Shown: piece after piece, positions 33,439-42,019 of the stretch | Layout of the letters: every line of letters starts with the position of its first letter | Numbering within the stretch: position 1 is the stretch's first letter | Source: Nocardioidaceae bacterium | GTDB lineage: Bacteria; Actinomycetota; Actinomycetes; Propionibacteriales; Nocardioidaceae | Assembly: GCA_025927955.1 (NCBI GenBank) | Contig: JAICKK010000005.1 | Location: 1 to 48,631, forward strand | Direction: 5' to 3' | Length of the DNA stretch: 48,631 nucleotides | Translations under genes and position numbers: made by a program | The notes under the pieces: model-generated | Told to the model about the DNA's origin: nothing | Database searches by the model: none | The model's input: the letters and a program-made list of their open reading frames with translations, nothing else

Positions 33439-34650
33439 ATGACCCCGCGGGAGGCGTCCTGGGAGTGCCCGGTGCTGCACGTCGATATGGACGCGTTCTA
33501 CGCCTCGGTGGCGACCCGGGACCGGCCCGAGCTGCACGACCTGCCCGTCGTCGTGGGCGGTGGGTACCGCGGGGTGGTGCTCTCGGCCAGCTACCCGGCT
33601 CGCGCGTACGGCGTGCGGTCCGCGATGCCGATGACCCGCGCCCGGCGTCTGTGCCCACAGGCCGTGGTGCTGACGCCGACCGCCGAGACCTACGCCGACT
33701 TCGAGATGGTCTCGCGGTCGGTGATGGAGACCCTCCGCCAGGTCACCCCGCTCGTCGAGGTGGTCTCCCTGGATGAGGCCTTCCTCGACGTGTCGGGATC
33801 CGTGCGGCGCCTGGGCTCGCCGTACTCCGTCGCCGAGCGGCTGCGCGCCCGGGTCCACGACGAGCAGGCCATCACGTGCTCGGTGGGGATGGCCGGCACG
33901 GTCGCGGTCGCCAAGCTCGCCAGCCGGCGTGCCAAGCCCGACGGCATCGTCGTGGTGCCGCCCTCGGAGGTGACCGCGTTCCTGCACCCGCTCGACGTCG
34001 GGGAGCTGTGGGGGGTCGGGGAGAGGACCGCCGAGCTGCTCCACCGGCTCGGTCTGGTCACCGTGGGCGACGTCGCGCACACGCCGCTGACCACCCTGCA
34101 GCGGGCGGTCGGGGCCGGCATGGCGCGCCAGCTGCACGAGCTCGCCTGGGGGCAGGACCGCCGGGCGGTGACCCCACGGCGCGGGCCCGACGAGCCCGAC
34201 AAGAGCATGGGGGCCGACGAGACGTTCGGCCGGGACACCGACGACCGGGCGGTCGTGCTCCGCGAGATCCTGCGGCTCTCGGCCAAGGTCGCCGGCCGGA
34301 TGCGCGCCGCGCGGGTCGCCGGGCGCACGGTGACCGTCAAGGTCCGCTTCGCCGACTTCACCACGCTCACCCGGGCCAGGACCCGTCCCGAGGCCACCGA
34401 CGTGACCCAGGAGATCTACCGGACCGCCAGCGAGCTGTTCCTCGGGCTCGGGTTGCAGCGGGCCAGGATCCGCCTGGTGGGGGTCCGGGTCGAGGGCCTG
34501 GTCCCGCGGGCCACCGTGCAGCGCCAGCTCGTGCTCGGCGAGCGCGAGCACGGATGGTCGGAGGCGGACGGCGCGGTGGACCGGGCCAGGCAACGGTTCG
34601 GCGACCGCGCGGTTCGACCGGCTACCCTGCTCGGGAGTGACCGTGCCTAG
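33439..34650 (+). CDS. dinB: DNA polymerase IV (Y-family)
   Basis: A 403-residue translesion polymerase. Metal ligands are Asp16 in LHVDMDAFYASV and Asp112-Glu113 in VSLDEAFLDVSG. The fingers show SYPARAYGVRSAMP. Helix-hairpin-helix parts include PLDVGELWGVGERTAELLHRLG, followed by the little-finger domain (DKSMGADETFGRD.., VKVRFADFTTLTR). Near the end QRQLVLG resembles a beta-clamp-binding peptide. The ATG has GAGG three bases upstream. It is the last gene of the damage-induced unit and a strong hairpin follows about 100 bp later. It could partner DnaE2 in place of the missing ImuB (inference). Confidence 0.93.
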   Translation: MTPREASWECPVLHVDMDAFYASVATRDRPELHDLPVVVGGGYRGVVLSASYPARAYGVRSAMPMTRARRLCPQAVVLTPTAETYADFEMVSRSVMETLRQVTPLVEVVSLDEAFLDVSGSVRRLGSPYSVAERLRARVHDEQAITCSVGMAGTVAVAKLASRRAKPDGIVVVPPSEVTAFLHPLDVGELWGVGERTAELLHRLGLVTVGDVAHTPLTTLQRAVGAGMARQLHELAWGQDRRAVTPRRGPDEPDKSMGADETFGRDTDDRAVVLREILRLSAKVAGRMRAARVAGRTVTVKVRFADFTTLTRARTRPEATDVTQEIYRTASELFLGLGLQRARIRLVGVRVEGLVPRATVQRQLVLGEREHGWSEADGAVDRARQRFGDRAVRPATLLGSDRA

Positions 34651-35112
34651 GTGACCGATCCTGGCGGTCCGGTCGCCGGTTCTCGGGGAAGGTCGGCGGA
34701 TGCGACGCAGACACGACAGACGGAGCAGGTGGGCACGGCCCGGACATGACAGCGGCCCCGAGTCCGCTGGGGACCGGGGCCGCCGTGGCCGGGGCATCGG
34801 GGGGCAGATGATCCGGCTCCGCGAGGGGCAGGGGGGCTTGCACTCCCGCGGGGGTCTCTCCCGGCCGGCGCACCGTCTCCCAGGAACGGTGCGTCAGCGC
34901 GGGAAGTCACCAGGAGTCTCGGCGTGGACCGGGGGCCCGCTAGATAGCCCGTTCGGGTCATTCGACGCCACCCGTTCGGGTGGTTCAGGCGCTCGCGGGC
35001 TGGGCAGAACGCTCAATCGCGACAAGGCAGAGGTACAGAAGACGAGAATAGGGCTCGACATCAGAGGTCCCCTCGGGAGCATGGGGGACGGGACATCGGA
35101 GACGTCGACACC
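34651..35112. other. 462-bp dinB-rsiG intergenic region with hairpins and paired palindromes
   Basis: No convincing gene is present; the open frames on both strands lack family-like sequence. Besides the terminator-like hairpin at 34752-34783 there is a perfect 8-bp stem (CGCACCGT / ACGGTGCG, 34869-34876 and 34886-34893). Two similar palindromes, GCCCGTTCGGGT (34947-34958) and CACCCGTTCGGGTG (34969-34982), have centres 23 bp apart. They could be tandem operator sites for the rsiG-whiG promoter. The last ~130 bases before rsiG are less GC-rich and probably hold the promoter. Confidence 0.5.
34752..34783 (+). terminator. Strong hairpin after dinB
   Basis: The arms GCGGCCCCG and CGGGGCCGC (9 bp), plus the inner GTCC / GGAC with one bulged A, form a 13-bp stem with a five-base loop. 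No U-run follows. The position 102 bp after the dinB stop suits termination of the SOS unit. Confidence 0.65.
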
Positions 35113-35658
35113 ATGAGCTCGCCCGCAGACGACGACGGCAGACATGCCCTCAGCGAGGTCGCCCCTCCGCCGGACACCTGGGAGCATCTGTCCCTCGACG
35201 ACCTGAGGCGCTACCGCCGCCAGCTCGCCGACGAGGAGGAGAAGGTCTCCTACTGGCGGCGGCTCGTGCACGCGCGCATCGACGTCCTGGAGGCCGAGTC
35301 GCACCAGGAGCGCCCGCTGACGATCAAGGAGCTGGTCAGGGTGCTGGGGGACACGGGCACGGGCCGCAACCGCCACGCGCTGGTCAGCGTGCGGGCGGCC
35401 GACGACCTGCCCGAGCTGCCGGCGCTGCACGACATGTGGGTCACCGAGGTCGACAGCCACGACCCCGAGGCCCTCGGGGAGGCGGTGCGTCGGCTGCGCT
35501 CCGCGGAGGCGCAGCTCACCGACTACCGCAAGGCGCTGCACGTGCGGCTCGACGAGGCGACCGCGGAGCTCATCGTGCGCTACCGCGCGGACCCCACCAG
35601 CGCGCTGGTCGCGTTCGCCAGCCCGCACAGCGGAGCCACCCGGGGAGGAGCGGCATGA
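35113..35658 (+). CDS. rsiG: RsiG-like c-di-GMP-dependent anti-sigma factor
   Basis: A 181-residue helical protein. Streptomyces RsiG binds c-di-GMP through two E(x)3S(x)2R(x)3Q(x)3D motifs on antiparallel helices and, so loaded, sequesters the sigma factor WhiG. Both motifs can be traced here: E42-S46-R49-H53-D57 in the first helix and E132-T136-R139-H143-D147 in the last. Each has His for Gln, and the second has Thr for Ser. The middle section (TIKELVRVLGDTG.., DLPELPALHDMWV) links the helices. The stop overlaps the sigma-factor start as ATGA, so the antagonists are made in fixed ratio. The identification rests on motif pattern and gene pairing. Confidence 0.85.
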   Translation: MSSPADDDGRHALSEVAPPPDTWEHLSLDDLRRYRRQLADEEEKVSYWRRLVHARIDVLEAESHQERPLTIKELVRVLGDTGTGRNRHALVSVRAADDLPELPALHDMWVTEVDSHDPEALGEAVRRLRSAEAQLTDYRKALHVRLDEATAELIVRYRADPTSALVAFASPHSGATRGGAA

Positions 35659-36380
35659 GCCCGAGCGAGGACCTCGACCAGATCTGGCGAGACTTCCGTG
35701 CCACGAACGACCCCGGGCTGCGCAACCGGCTGGTGCTGCAGTACTCCCCCCTCGTCAAGTACGTCGCGGGACGGTTGCGGACCCGGATGCCGGAGTCGGT
35801 CGAGCAGGACGACCTGGTCTCCGACGGGGTGCTCGGGCTGATGGACGCCATCGAGCGCTTCGAGCCCGCGCGCGGGCTGTCCTTCCAGACCTTCGCGGTG
35901 CCCCGCATCCGCGGCGCCATCATCGACGGCATGCGGGCGATGGACATCGTGCCGCGCTCCGTGCGGGACAAGCTGCGCGTGGTCACCCGTGCCCAGGCCT
36001 CGCTGGAGGAGCGGCTGGGCCGCGTGCCGGAGGACGTCGAGGTGGCCCGTGAGGTCGGGATCCCGGTCCAGCAGCTGCGCGACCTGAGCCGCAAGGCCAG
36101 CTCGAGCCACGCCAACCTCGACGACTTCGACCTCGCCGACGAGCTGTCCTCGGCGGCCGACCACAGCCTCGAGCAGGGGGACGTCAGGGCGTCCCTGATG
36201 CAGGTCGTGGACCAGCTCGGCGAACGGCACCGTGTCGTCATCGCGCTCTACTACTTCGAGGGCCTGACCCTCGCCGAGATCGGGCAGGTCCTCGGCGTCA
36301 CCGAGTCCCGCGTCAGCCAGGTGCACCGCCGGGCCACCACCGTCATGAGGCAGCGCCTGGTCGAGCTCGAGTCGGTGTGA
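35655..36380 (+). CDS. whiG: FliA/WhiG-family RNA polymerase sigma factor
   Basis: A 241-residue sigma-28-type factor. Region 2 is QYSPLVKYVAGRL.. with EQDDLVSDGVLGLMDAIERFEP and LSFQTFAVPRIRGAIIDGMR. Region 3 is LEERLGRVPEDVEVAREVG. Region 4 is VVIALYYFEGLTLAEIGQVLGVTESRVSQVHRRA, in consecutive parts. In Streptomyces WhiG drives sporulation genes, and in motile actinobacteria the homologue drives flagellar genes; no target operon is in the window. ATG 35655 has GGAGG six bases upstream and overlaps the rsiG stop. c-di-GMP control through RsiG is the expected regulation. Confidence 0.93.
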   Translation: MSPSEDLDQIWRDFRATNDPGLRNRLVLQYSPLVKYVAGRLRTRMPESVEQDDLVSDGVLGLMDAIERFEPARGLSFQTFAVPRIRGAIIDGMRAMDIVPRSVRDKLRVVTRAQASLEERLGRVPEDVEVAREVGIPVQQLRDLSRKASSSHANLDDFDLADELSSAADHSLEQGDVRASLMQVVDQLGERHRVVIALYYFEGLTLAEIGQVLGVTESRVSQVHRRATTVMRQRLVELESV

Positions 36381-36437
36381 GGAGGCCGTTTTTCCGCCGA
36401 TTTCCCGGCGCGGGTACCGGTTGCCAAACCGGCTGCC

Positions 36438-36443
36438 TAGACT
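36438..36443 (+). promoter_or_regulatory. Candidate -10 element of the DUF3040 gene (TAGACT)
   Basis: TAGACT lies 30 bases before the GTG start, giving a short leader containing GGAGG. A T5 run (36389-36395) and a CGCCG/CGGCG stem upstream may end whiG transcription. Confidence 0.4.
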
Positions 36444-36473
36444 GAGACCAGGATTTGTTGGCGGGAGGACATC

Positions 36474-36923
36474 GTGCCGCTCTCGGAAGAAGAGTTGCGT
36501 CTGCTCGAGCAGATGGAACGAGCTTTGGTCGCCGAGGACCCGAAGCTCGCGTCCACCCTGCGGGGGACGACGTTGCGGGCGACTGCGCGCCGGAGGGCGC
36601 TGCTCGCGGGCCTGGCCTTCGTGGTGGGTGTCGGGGTGCTGATGACCGGTGCGGTCACCCGGGTGGTGGCCGTGGGCATCGTCGGCTTCGTGGTGATGCT
36701 GGCCTCGGCCTACGTCGCCTTGACCTCGTGGCGCAACCAGAACAGCGCCCCCGACAAGCCGGCGTCGCCCGCCGGCTCCGCACCCAACCTGACGGTGGTC
36801 GAGGGCGGCCGGGCGCGCAAGCGGCTCGGCCGTGGCCACCGCGGCCGCTCGCGCACGCACGGCTCGATGATGGAGCGCTTCGAGGAGCGCTGGCGCCGGC
36901 GCCGCGACCAGAACGGCTTCTGA
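36474..36923 (+). CDS. DUF3040 membrane protein (Rv2169c-like)
   Basis: A 149-residue protein. The N-terminus PLSEEELRLLEQMERALVAEDPKLAS is the DUF3040 signature. Two transmembrane segments follow (ALLAGLAFVVGVGVLMTGAV and VVAVGIVGFVVMLASAYVAL), then a long basic Arg/Gly/His tail that stays in the cytoplasm. The gene is conserved just upstream of the dcw cluster in actinobacteria (Rv2169c near mraZ Rv2166c), suggesting a wall or division role, though none is established. GTG 36474 has GGGAGG about six bases upstream. It faces the tgpA-like gene convergently, separated by a short hairpin. Confidence 0.9.
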   Translation: MPLSEEELRLLEQMERALVAEDPKLASTLRGTTLRATARRRALLAGLAFVVGVGVLMTGAVTRVVAVGIVGFVVMLASAYVALTSWRNQNSAPDKPASPAGSAPNLTVVEGGRARKRLGRGHRGRSRTHGSMMERFEERWRRRRDQNGF

Positions 36924-36963
36924 CCCCGCTCCGAGCCTCGGCCCGGTGCCCGCTCAGGGAACC

Positions 36964-36985
36964 CCGGCCGACCAGGACAGGCCGG
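36964..36985. terminator. Bidirectional terminator candidate between DUF3040 and tgpA
   Basis: CCGGCC (36964-36969) and GGCCGG (36980-36985) form a 6-bp stem with a 10-base loop, ending directly at the stop codon of the convergent tgpA-like gene. The stem is short and has no U-run. Confidence 0.4.
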
Positions 36986-39475
36986 TCAGACGGCCCGGTC
37001 GACGGCGGGGCCGCGCCGGTCCGGGCCGCTCCGGGTGTGCCGGGTCACCCTCGTCCGGGACGCCGGGAGCAGGGACGCCGGCAGCCAGGCGGCCCGCCAC
37101 CGCCGACGGGGTCCCGCACCCGCCCCGAGCGCCGCCTCGCACGTCGCCACCAGCGCGCGCACCTCGTCCGCCGTCGTGGCACCCACCGGGAGCGAGCGGG
37201 CGTACCTGGCCCGCTCGACCAGCTCGACCAGCCGGTCGAGGGCCGCGACCGCCTCCGGCGCCGCCGCCGACCCCCGTGCCGTGCGGCCCGACGTGGCGCC
37301 GGGCGCACCCGGCCTGCCGAACGCGCCGGCCAGCGCCCGGGCCAGCCCCCGCACGGTGAGCCGGGCGTCCCACGGCACCGCCAGGTCGACGGCGGTGTCG
37401 TGGAGCTCGCGCCACCCGGCCTCGACCCACGACGCCGGGTCGTCACCGGCCCGCCAACGCCGGCGCCGGGACAGTGCACGCAGACCCCGGGGACCGAGCG
37501 CGACGGCGGCCACCAGGAGGAGGCAGACCAGGCCCACCAGGGGTGCCGGGCCGTGCGAGGTCGAGGTCGCCCGGGGCGAACCGTTGGTGCCCAGGTCCCG
37601 GTGCGGCTGGGCGGCCCGGCTGGGGAGCGCCGGTGAGACCGGCCGGCTCGTCGGCGTCGTGGGGACCGCCTGCGGCAGCTGCTGGTCGGTGTAGGAGGGC
37701 ACCGCGCCGCTGCGGTCCTGCGGCGTGGGCTCGAAGCGCACCCAGCCGACCCCGGCGAAGTACATCTCCGGCCACGCGTGCAGGTCGTGGCTGCTGTAGG
37801 TCCAGGTGTCGGTCGCGGTGTCCCGCTCCGGTCGCAGGAAGCCGACCGCCACCCGGGAGGGGATGCCCAGCGCCCGGCCCATCGCCGCCATCGCCGCCGC
37901 GAACTGCTCGCAGTAGCCGACCCGGCCGTGGGGGCCCGGGGTGAGGAAGGTGACCAGGTCGTCGGTGCCGTTGCCGGGCGCGCGCCGCAAGGAGTACCGG
38001 AAGCCGCCGCCGACCCGGAACCAGTCCTGCAGGGCCACCGCCTGCTCGAACTTGCTGGACCGGCCGCGGGTCACCCTCTCCGCGAGCCGGCGGATGCTGC
38101 TGGGGAAGTTGCGCGGGAGCGCGGTGTTCGGCGTGAACACCGCCAGCGGCGCGGCGCCGGCGTCGCTGAGCTGGGCGGCGGTGGGGGTGATCTGCAGGTA
38201 GTGCGTGCGGTAGGAGAGCCCGGCGGCCGTCTGGCCGGAAGCCGCGCTGAGGAAGTCCAGGGTGCTGGTGTCGTACCGCCAGTCGCCCGGTGCGTCGACG
38301 GAGGTCACGGGGTACGGCGTGGGCAGCCACCGGGACGAGAAGAGGCGGCTGACCGTGATCCGCGCGACCTGCGGCGCTCGGCGCACCGAGGTGCCGAGCC
38401 CCGGCGGGGTGAGGGCCTGGCCGTCGGCGCGCTGCTTGCGCGGGATGGTGCGGGTGGACGGGCGCCAGGCGGTGCCGTCGAAGTTGTTGAGCACCGTCAG
38501 CCGCAGGTAGGACGGGTCCGGGTCCGCGGTGGTGATGGTCACCAGGCCGACGTCGGCCCCGCGCACCAGGTCGCGCTTGAGGTCCACCATCGGGTTGGAC
38601 AGCGACACCGAGCCTCCGGTGCCGTTGCCCGGCCCGCCGGTGCCGGGGAACAGCCGCAGGTCGAAGGTGGGGACCAGCAGCGGCGCCACCACGGCCAGGG
38701 CCGTCGCGGTGAGCCCGATGCGGCGGGCCGAGCTCCAGGTGCCGCCGCCGACGCCGTCGCGGCTGACGTCCCAGGGTGCCCGGCGCGGGCTCAGCCGGCG
38801 TCCCCAGTGCTCGAGCCGCTCGGCGTGGTCGGCGGCGACGAGCGCGAGGAAGCACAGTGCGGCCGCGGCGAAGGCGACCCACGAGACGCCGCCGAGGATG
38901 CTCACCGGCGCGGTGTAGGCCGCCAGCAGCGGCAGCCCGGCCAGCGGTGCCCGCCGCAGCCCGACGGCCAGGAGGTCGACGAGCACCGCCGTCAGGGCAC
39001 CGGTGAGGATCAGCAGCGGGTAGAACTGCGGCGCCGACGCCGGGACCGGCGAGGAGTAGACCTGCGCGGCGACGCCGGAGGCGTGCACCGCGTGCACCAT
39101 CTGCCGCAGCGACTCACCCGACGGCAGCCACCCGCCGAGCGCGGAGGCGGACGCCAGCCGGTGATGCAGCCACAGGGCGAGGACCAGGAGCTGTCCGAGA
39201 GCCACCAGGACCGGCGGCACCCGGGCCGCGCGCAGCAGCGTGCCGACGACCGCGACCATCACGCAGGCGGCGAACAGGGGCACCAGGAAGCCGGCCGGCT
39301 GCTCGGCGAACCCGGCCCACGCCAGCAGCGTGACGAACGTGGCCAGCCCCGCCAGCAGGGACCGGACCAGGGTGACGCACGCCGCGTCCCACCCCCGGCT
39401 CACGGCCGAGGTCACGCCCGGGCCCACTTGCGCGCTCACCTCCGGCGTCACGTGCGCGCTCACGGCGGGCCCCAT
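36986..39475 (-). CDS. tgpA: DUF3488/TgpA-type transmembrane transglutaminase-like protein with DUF4129
   Basis: An 829-residue membrane protein. About six to seven transmembrane segments (to ~270, the DUF3488 part) are followed by a large extracytoplasmic transglutaminase-like domain (~290-610). Its triad is Cys522 (GYCEQFAAAM), His566 (DLHAWPEMYF) and Glu582 (WVRFEPTP, Asp in many relatives). One more transmembrane segment (LVGLVCLLLVAAVALG) and a cytoplasmic DUF4129 tail (WVEAGWRELHDTAVDL..) complete it. The partners DUF58 and MoxR lie directly upstream; this trio is widespread and probably processes or cross-links envelope proteins. ATG 39475 overlaps the DUF58 gene by 16 bp and lacks a good binding site, so the exact start is uncertain. 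Confidence 0.9.
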   Translation of the reverse strand: MGPAVSAHVTPEVSAQVGPGVTSAVSRGWDAACVTLVRSLLAGLATFVTLLAWAGFAEQPAGFLVPLFAACVMVAVVGTLLRAARVPPVLVALGQLLVLALWLHHRLASASALGGWLPSGESLRQMVHAVHASGVAAQVYSSPVPASAPQFYPLLILTGALTAVLVDLLAVGLRRAPLAGLPLLAAYTAPVSILGGVSWVAFAAAALCFLALVAADHAERLEHWGRRLSPRRAPWDVSRDGVGGGTWSSARRIGLTATALAVVAPLLVPTFDLRLFPGTGGPGNGTGGSVSLSNPMVDLKRDLVRGADVGLVTITTADPDPSYLRLTVLNNFDGTAWRPSTRTIPRKQRADGQALTPPGLGTSVRRAPQVARITVSRLFSSRWLPTPYPVTSVDAPGDWRYDTSTLDFLSAASGQTAAGLSYRTHYLQITPTAAQLSDAGAAPLAVFTPNTALPRNFPSSIRRLAERVTRGRSSKFEQAVALQDWFRVGGGFRYSLRRAPGNGTDDLVTFLTPGPHGRVGYCEQFAAAMAAMGRALGIPSRVAVGFLRPERDTATDTWTYSSHDLHAWPEMYFAGVGWVRFEPTPQDRSGAVPSYTDQQLPQAVPTTPTSRPVSPALPSRAAQPHRDLGTNGSPRATSTSHGPAPLVGLVCLLLVAAVALGPRGLRALSRRRRWRAGDDPASWVEAGWRELHDTAVDLAVPWDARLTVRGLARALAGAFGRPGAPGATSGRTARGSAAAPEAVAALDRLVELVERARYARSLPVGATTADEVRALVATCEAALGAGAGPRRRWRAAWLPASLLPASRTRVTRHTRSGPDRRGPAVDRAV

Positions 39476-40794
39476 GACGGGGCCGCCGACGGGGCCGCCG
39501 CGACCGGTCCGGGGCCCGGCCGGCCCGAGCCGCTGCGCCGGGCGGCGCCCAGCTCCTGCCAGACCGAGGCGAGCGGGTCGCCGGGCGTGGCCGCGACCGC
39601 TCGCCACCCGTTGGCCCCCAGCCACGCGGTGGTGCGAGCCGCCGCGGAGCCAGGTCCGGAGCCCGCGCCGCCCCGGCCGTCGGTGCTCCAGGCGGCCACG
39701 TCCAGCACGACCGCCAGCGCGCCCGACGCGGAGTGCCGCATCCGGCTCAACGCGGCGCTGTCCCGCTCGTCGAGGTCGCCGAGCACCGCGATCAGCAGAC
39801 CCGAGTGGGCCGACTCCGAGAGCCACGGCGTGTCGATCACGGTGGCCGGGGTCTCGACGAGCATCGCGAGGGACTCCAGCAGGGGGGCGGCCTCGGCGCT
39901 GGGCTGGCCGTGCTCGTGCCACGTCCCGTGGGGACCCTGGTCCTGCGCGGTGACCAGGCGCACCGTGAACCCCCGCTGCACCAGGTGGACGGCCGCGGAC
40001 GCCGCGACGCTCACCGCGTGCTCAAGCGACGAGGCCGCGCCGATGCCGCGGTGGCTGAACCGCCGGTTGTCCAGGAACAGCGTGGCGCGCGACTGCCACG
40101 GCTGCTCCTCGCGTCGTACCATCAGGGCGCCCGCGTGCGCGCTGCTGCGCCAGTGCACCCGGCGCAGGTCGTCGCCGCGGTGGTACTCCCGCACGGTCAC
40201 GTCCTCGGCGCTGCCGCTGGCGAAGGCCCGCGGACGGTTGTCACCCGACCCGGTCCACGCGCCCGACAGCGGTATCGGCGGCAGGGGCAGCACCCTCGGG
40301 GTGACGACGAGCATCGACCGGCTCGAGAAGGTGCGCCGTACCTCGACCAGCCCGAAGGGGTCGCTCAGCCGGGCCTCGAGCGGACCCACCACGTAGCGTC
40401 CACGGACCTCCGACCGGACGGCGTAGGAGACGGTGCGTGACCATCGCGGACCCATCCGGTCGACCATGAACCGCGGCCGGACGCCGAGCACGTAGGGGAT
40501 CTGGTCCTCCAGCAGGAGCACGCCGGTGGGCATCCTCCCGTCGTGGCTGAGGTCCAGCTGGACCCTGGCCTGCTGCCCGGCGGACACCTGGGAGGGCAGC
40601 AGCGTGCGGACCAGGCCGAGCCGGTAGCGGCTGCGCGCCACGAAGAACACCGTCGCGAGCGGGACGAGGACCAGCAGTGCGCCGACGCGGACCAGCTCCG
40701 GGTAGCCCAGGAAGAGCGCGAACACGAACGCCGTTCCGCCGGCGGCCAGGAAGCCGCGGCCACGGGTGGTCAGCGACCCGAGGGCCTCACGCAT
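39460..40794 (-). CDS. DUF58 (von Willebrand A-like) protein
   Basis: A 444-residue protein. Two N-terminal transmembrane segments (FLAAGGTAFVFALFLGY, GALLVLVPLATVFFVA) are followed by a beta-rich region. The DUF58 signature is VREYHRGDDLRRVHWRSSAHAGALMVRREEQP (residues ~205-236). A vWA-like fold follows with ATLFLDNRRFS and LLIAVLGDLDERD. The C-terminal ~40 residues are Gly/Pro/Ala-rich. It is the middle gene of the moxR-DUF58-tgpA unit, 27 bp after moxR and overlapping tgpA. MoxR ATPases are thought to remodel or load metal into vWA partners. Confidence 0.92.
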   Translation of the reverse strand: MREALGSLTTRGRGFLAAGGTAFVFALFLGYPELVRVGALLVLVPLATVFFVARSRYRLGLVRTLLPSQVSAGQQARVQLDLSHDGRMPTGVLLLEDQIPYVLGVRPRFMVDRMGPRWSRTVSYAVRSEVRGRYVVGPLEARLSDPFGLVEVRRTFSSRSMLVVTPRVLPLPPIPLSGAWTGSGDNRPRAFASGSAEDVTVREYHRGDDLRRVHWRSSAHAGALMVRREEQPWQSRATLFLDNRRFSHRGIGAASSLEHAVSVAASAAVHLVQRGFTVRLVTAQDQGPHGTWHEHGQPSAEAAPLLESLAMLVETPATVIDTPWLSESAHSGLLIAVLGDLDERDSAALSRMRHSASGALAVVLDVAAWSTDGRGGAGSGPGSAAARTTAWLGANGWRAVAATPGDPLASVWQELGAARRSGSGRPGPGPVAAAPSAAPSWGPP

Positions 40795-40821
40795 GCCTGT
40801 CCCCTCTCCGTCCCGGGCGCC

Positions 40822-41826
40822 TCAGGGCGTACGGCGCCGCGACTCCGGCATCGGGACCCCGGCGACGATCTGGCGCACGGCGGCCTCCGGGGTGCGACCG
40901 CTCATCGAGGCCTCGACCGTGGTGAGCAGCCGGTGGGCCAGCACCTGCTCGGTCAGCTCCAGGATGTCGTCGGGCACGACGTAGTCGCGTCCCGACAGGG
41001 CCGCGGACGCCTTCGCCGCCCGGACCAGGTGCAGCGTCGCGCGCGGCGAGGCGCCCAGCATCAGCTCGGGGGAGCGGCGGGTGGCCGTCGCGATCGCGAC
41101 GGCGTAGCGCTGCACGACCTGAGAGACGTGCACCTGCCCGACGATGTCGACGAGTTTGCGGATCTCCGCGGCGTCCGCCACCGGCTCCAGGTCGTCGAGC
41201 GGGTTGGCCCAGGTGTGCGTGTCCAGCATCGCGATCTCGGCAGTCTCGACGGGATAGCCCATGGACACGCGCGCGGTGAACCGGTCGCGCTGGGCCTCCG
41301 GGAGCGCGTAGGTGCCCTCCATCTCGATCGGGTTCTGGGTGGCGATCACCATGAACGGCGACTCCAGGACGTACGTCGTCCCGTCGACCGTGACCTGGCG
41401 CTCCTCCATGCACTCGAGCATCGCGGACTGGGTCTTGGGGGAGGCCCGGTTGATCTCGTCGCCGACCACGATGTTGGCGAAGATCCCGCCGGGCCGGAAC
41501 TCGAACTGGCGGGTGTCCTGGTTGAACACCGACACGCCCGTGACGTCGGAGGGCAGCAGGTCGGGCGTGAACTGGATGCGGCGCACGGTGCAGTCGATGC
41601 TGCGCGCCAGGGCCTTGCTCAGCATCGTCTTGCCGACCCCGGGGACGTCCTCGATCAAGAGGTGGCCCTCGGACAGCAGCACGACGAGGGCGAGCTTGGC
41701 GACCTCCGGCTTGCCCTCGATGACCTTCTCGATGCTCGCCCGGATGCGGCCCGCGACCCGGCCCAGGGTGTCCAGGTCGGCGGCGCCCCGGGCAGGCAGG
41801 GGTCCGCGCTCGTGCGTCGACGTCAC
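40822..41826 (-). CDS. moxR: MoxR-family AAA+ ATPase
   Basis: A 334-residue cytoplasmic chaperone-like ATPase. Walker A is EDVPGVGKTMLSK and Walker B VVGDEINRASPKTQSAMLE. The family motif GIFANIVVGDEINRA, sensor 1 in PFMVIATQNPIEMEGTY and the arginine-finger region PEAQRDRF are intact. The C-terminal lid runs to SRRRTP. It heads the minus-strand operon with DUF58 and tgpA and is divergent from mraZ, sharing the 275-bp space 41827-42101. GTG 41826 is chosen; its binding site (TGAGG) is rather distant. Confidence 0.93.
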   Translation of the reverse strand: MTSTHERGPLPARGAADLDTLGRVAGRIRASIEKVIEGKPEVAKLALVVLLSEGHLLIEDVPGVGKTMLSKALARSIDCTVRRIQFTPDLLPSDVTGVSVFNQDTRQFEFRPGGIFANIVVGDEINRASPKTQSAMLECMEERQVTVDGTTYVLESPFMVIATQNPIEMEGTYALPEAQRDRFTARVSMGYPVETAEIAMLDTHTWANPLDDLEPVADAAEIRKLVDIVGQVHVSQVVQRYAVAIATATRRSPELMLGASPRATLHLVRAAKASAALSGRDYVVPDDILELTEQVLAHRLLTTVEASMSGRTPEAAVRQIVAGVPMPESRRRTP

Positions 41827-42019
41827 GTCGATCAGTCAACCTCATCGCTCAAGGGGCTGTCACCGGAACGAGGCGCCCGGCCCGGCGGCCGCTCCACCAC
41901 GCCCCACCTCTCTCTCCACGGGCCAGGGGGCGCGCGGGTTCACCGCGGCCCGCCCGCGCGATGTCGGCGGACCTGGGACCGCGCGTCCCGGATCGGCGCC
42001 TCGCCACCCGTCGAAATGG

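Noticed and set aside
34651-35112. Protein gene in the dinB-rsiG gap
   Set aside because: Frames on both strands (for example 34700-35116) have no binding site or family-like sequence and the region is dominated by palindromes.
36455-37636. 393-codon plus-strand frame crossing DUF3040 and the tgpA end
   Set aside because: Out of frame with DUF3040 and antisense to tgpA; no recognisable sequence.
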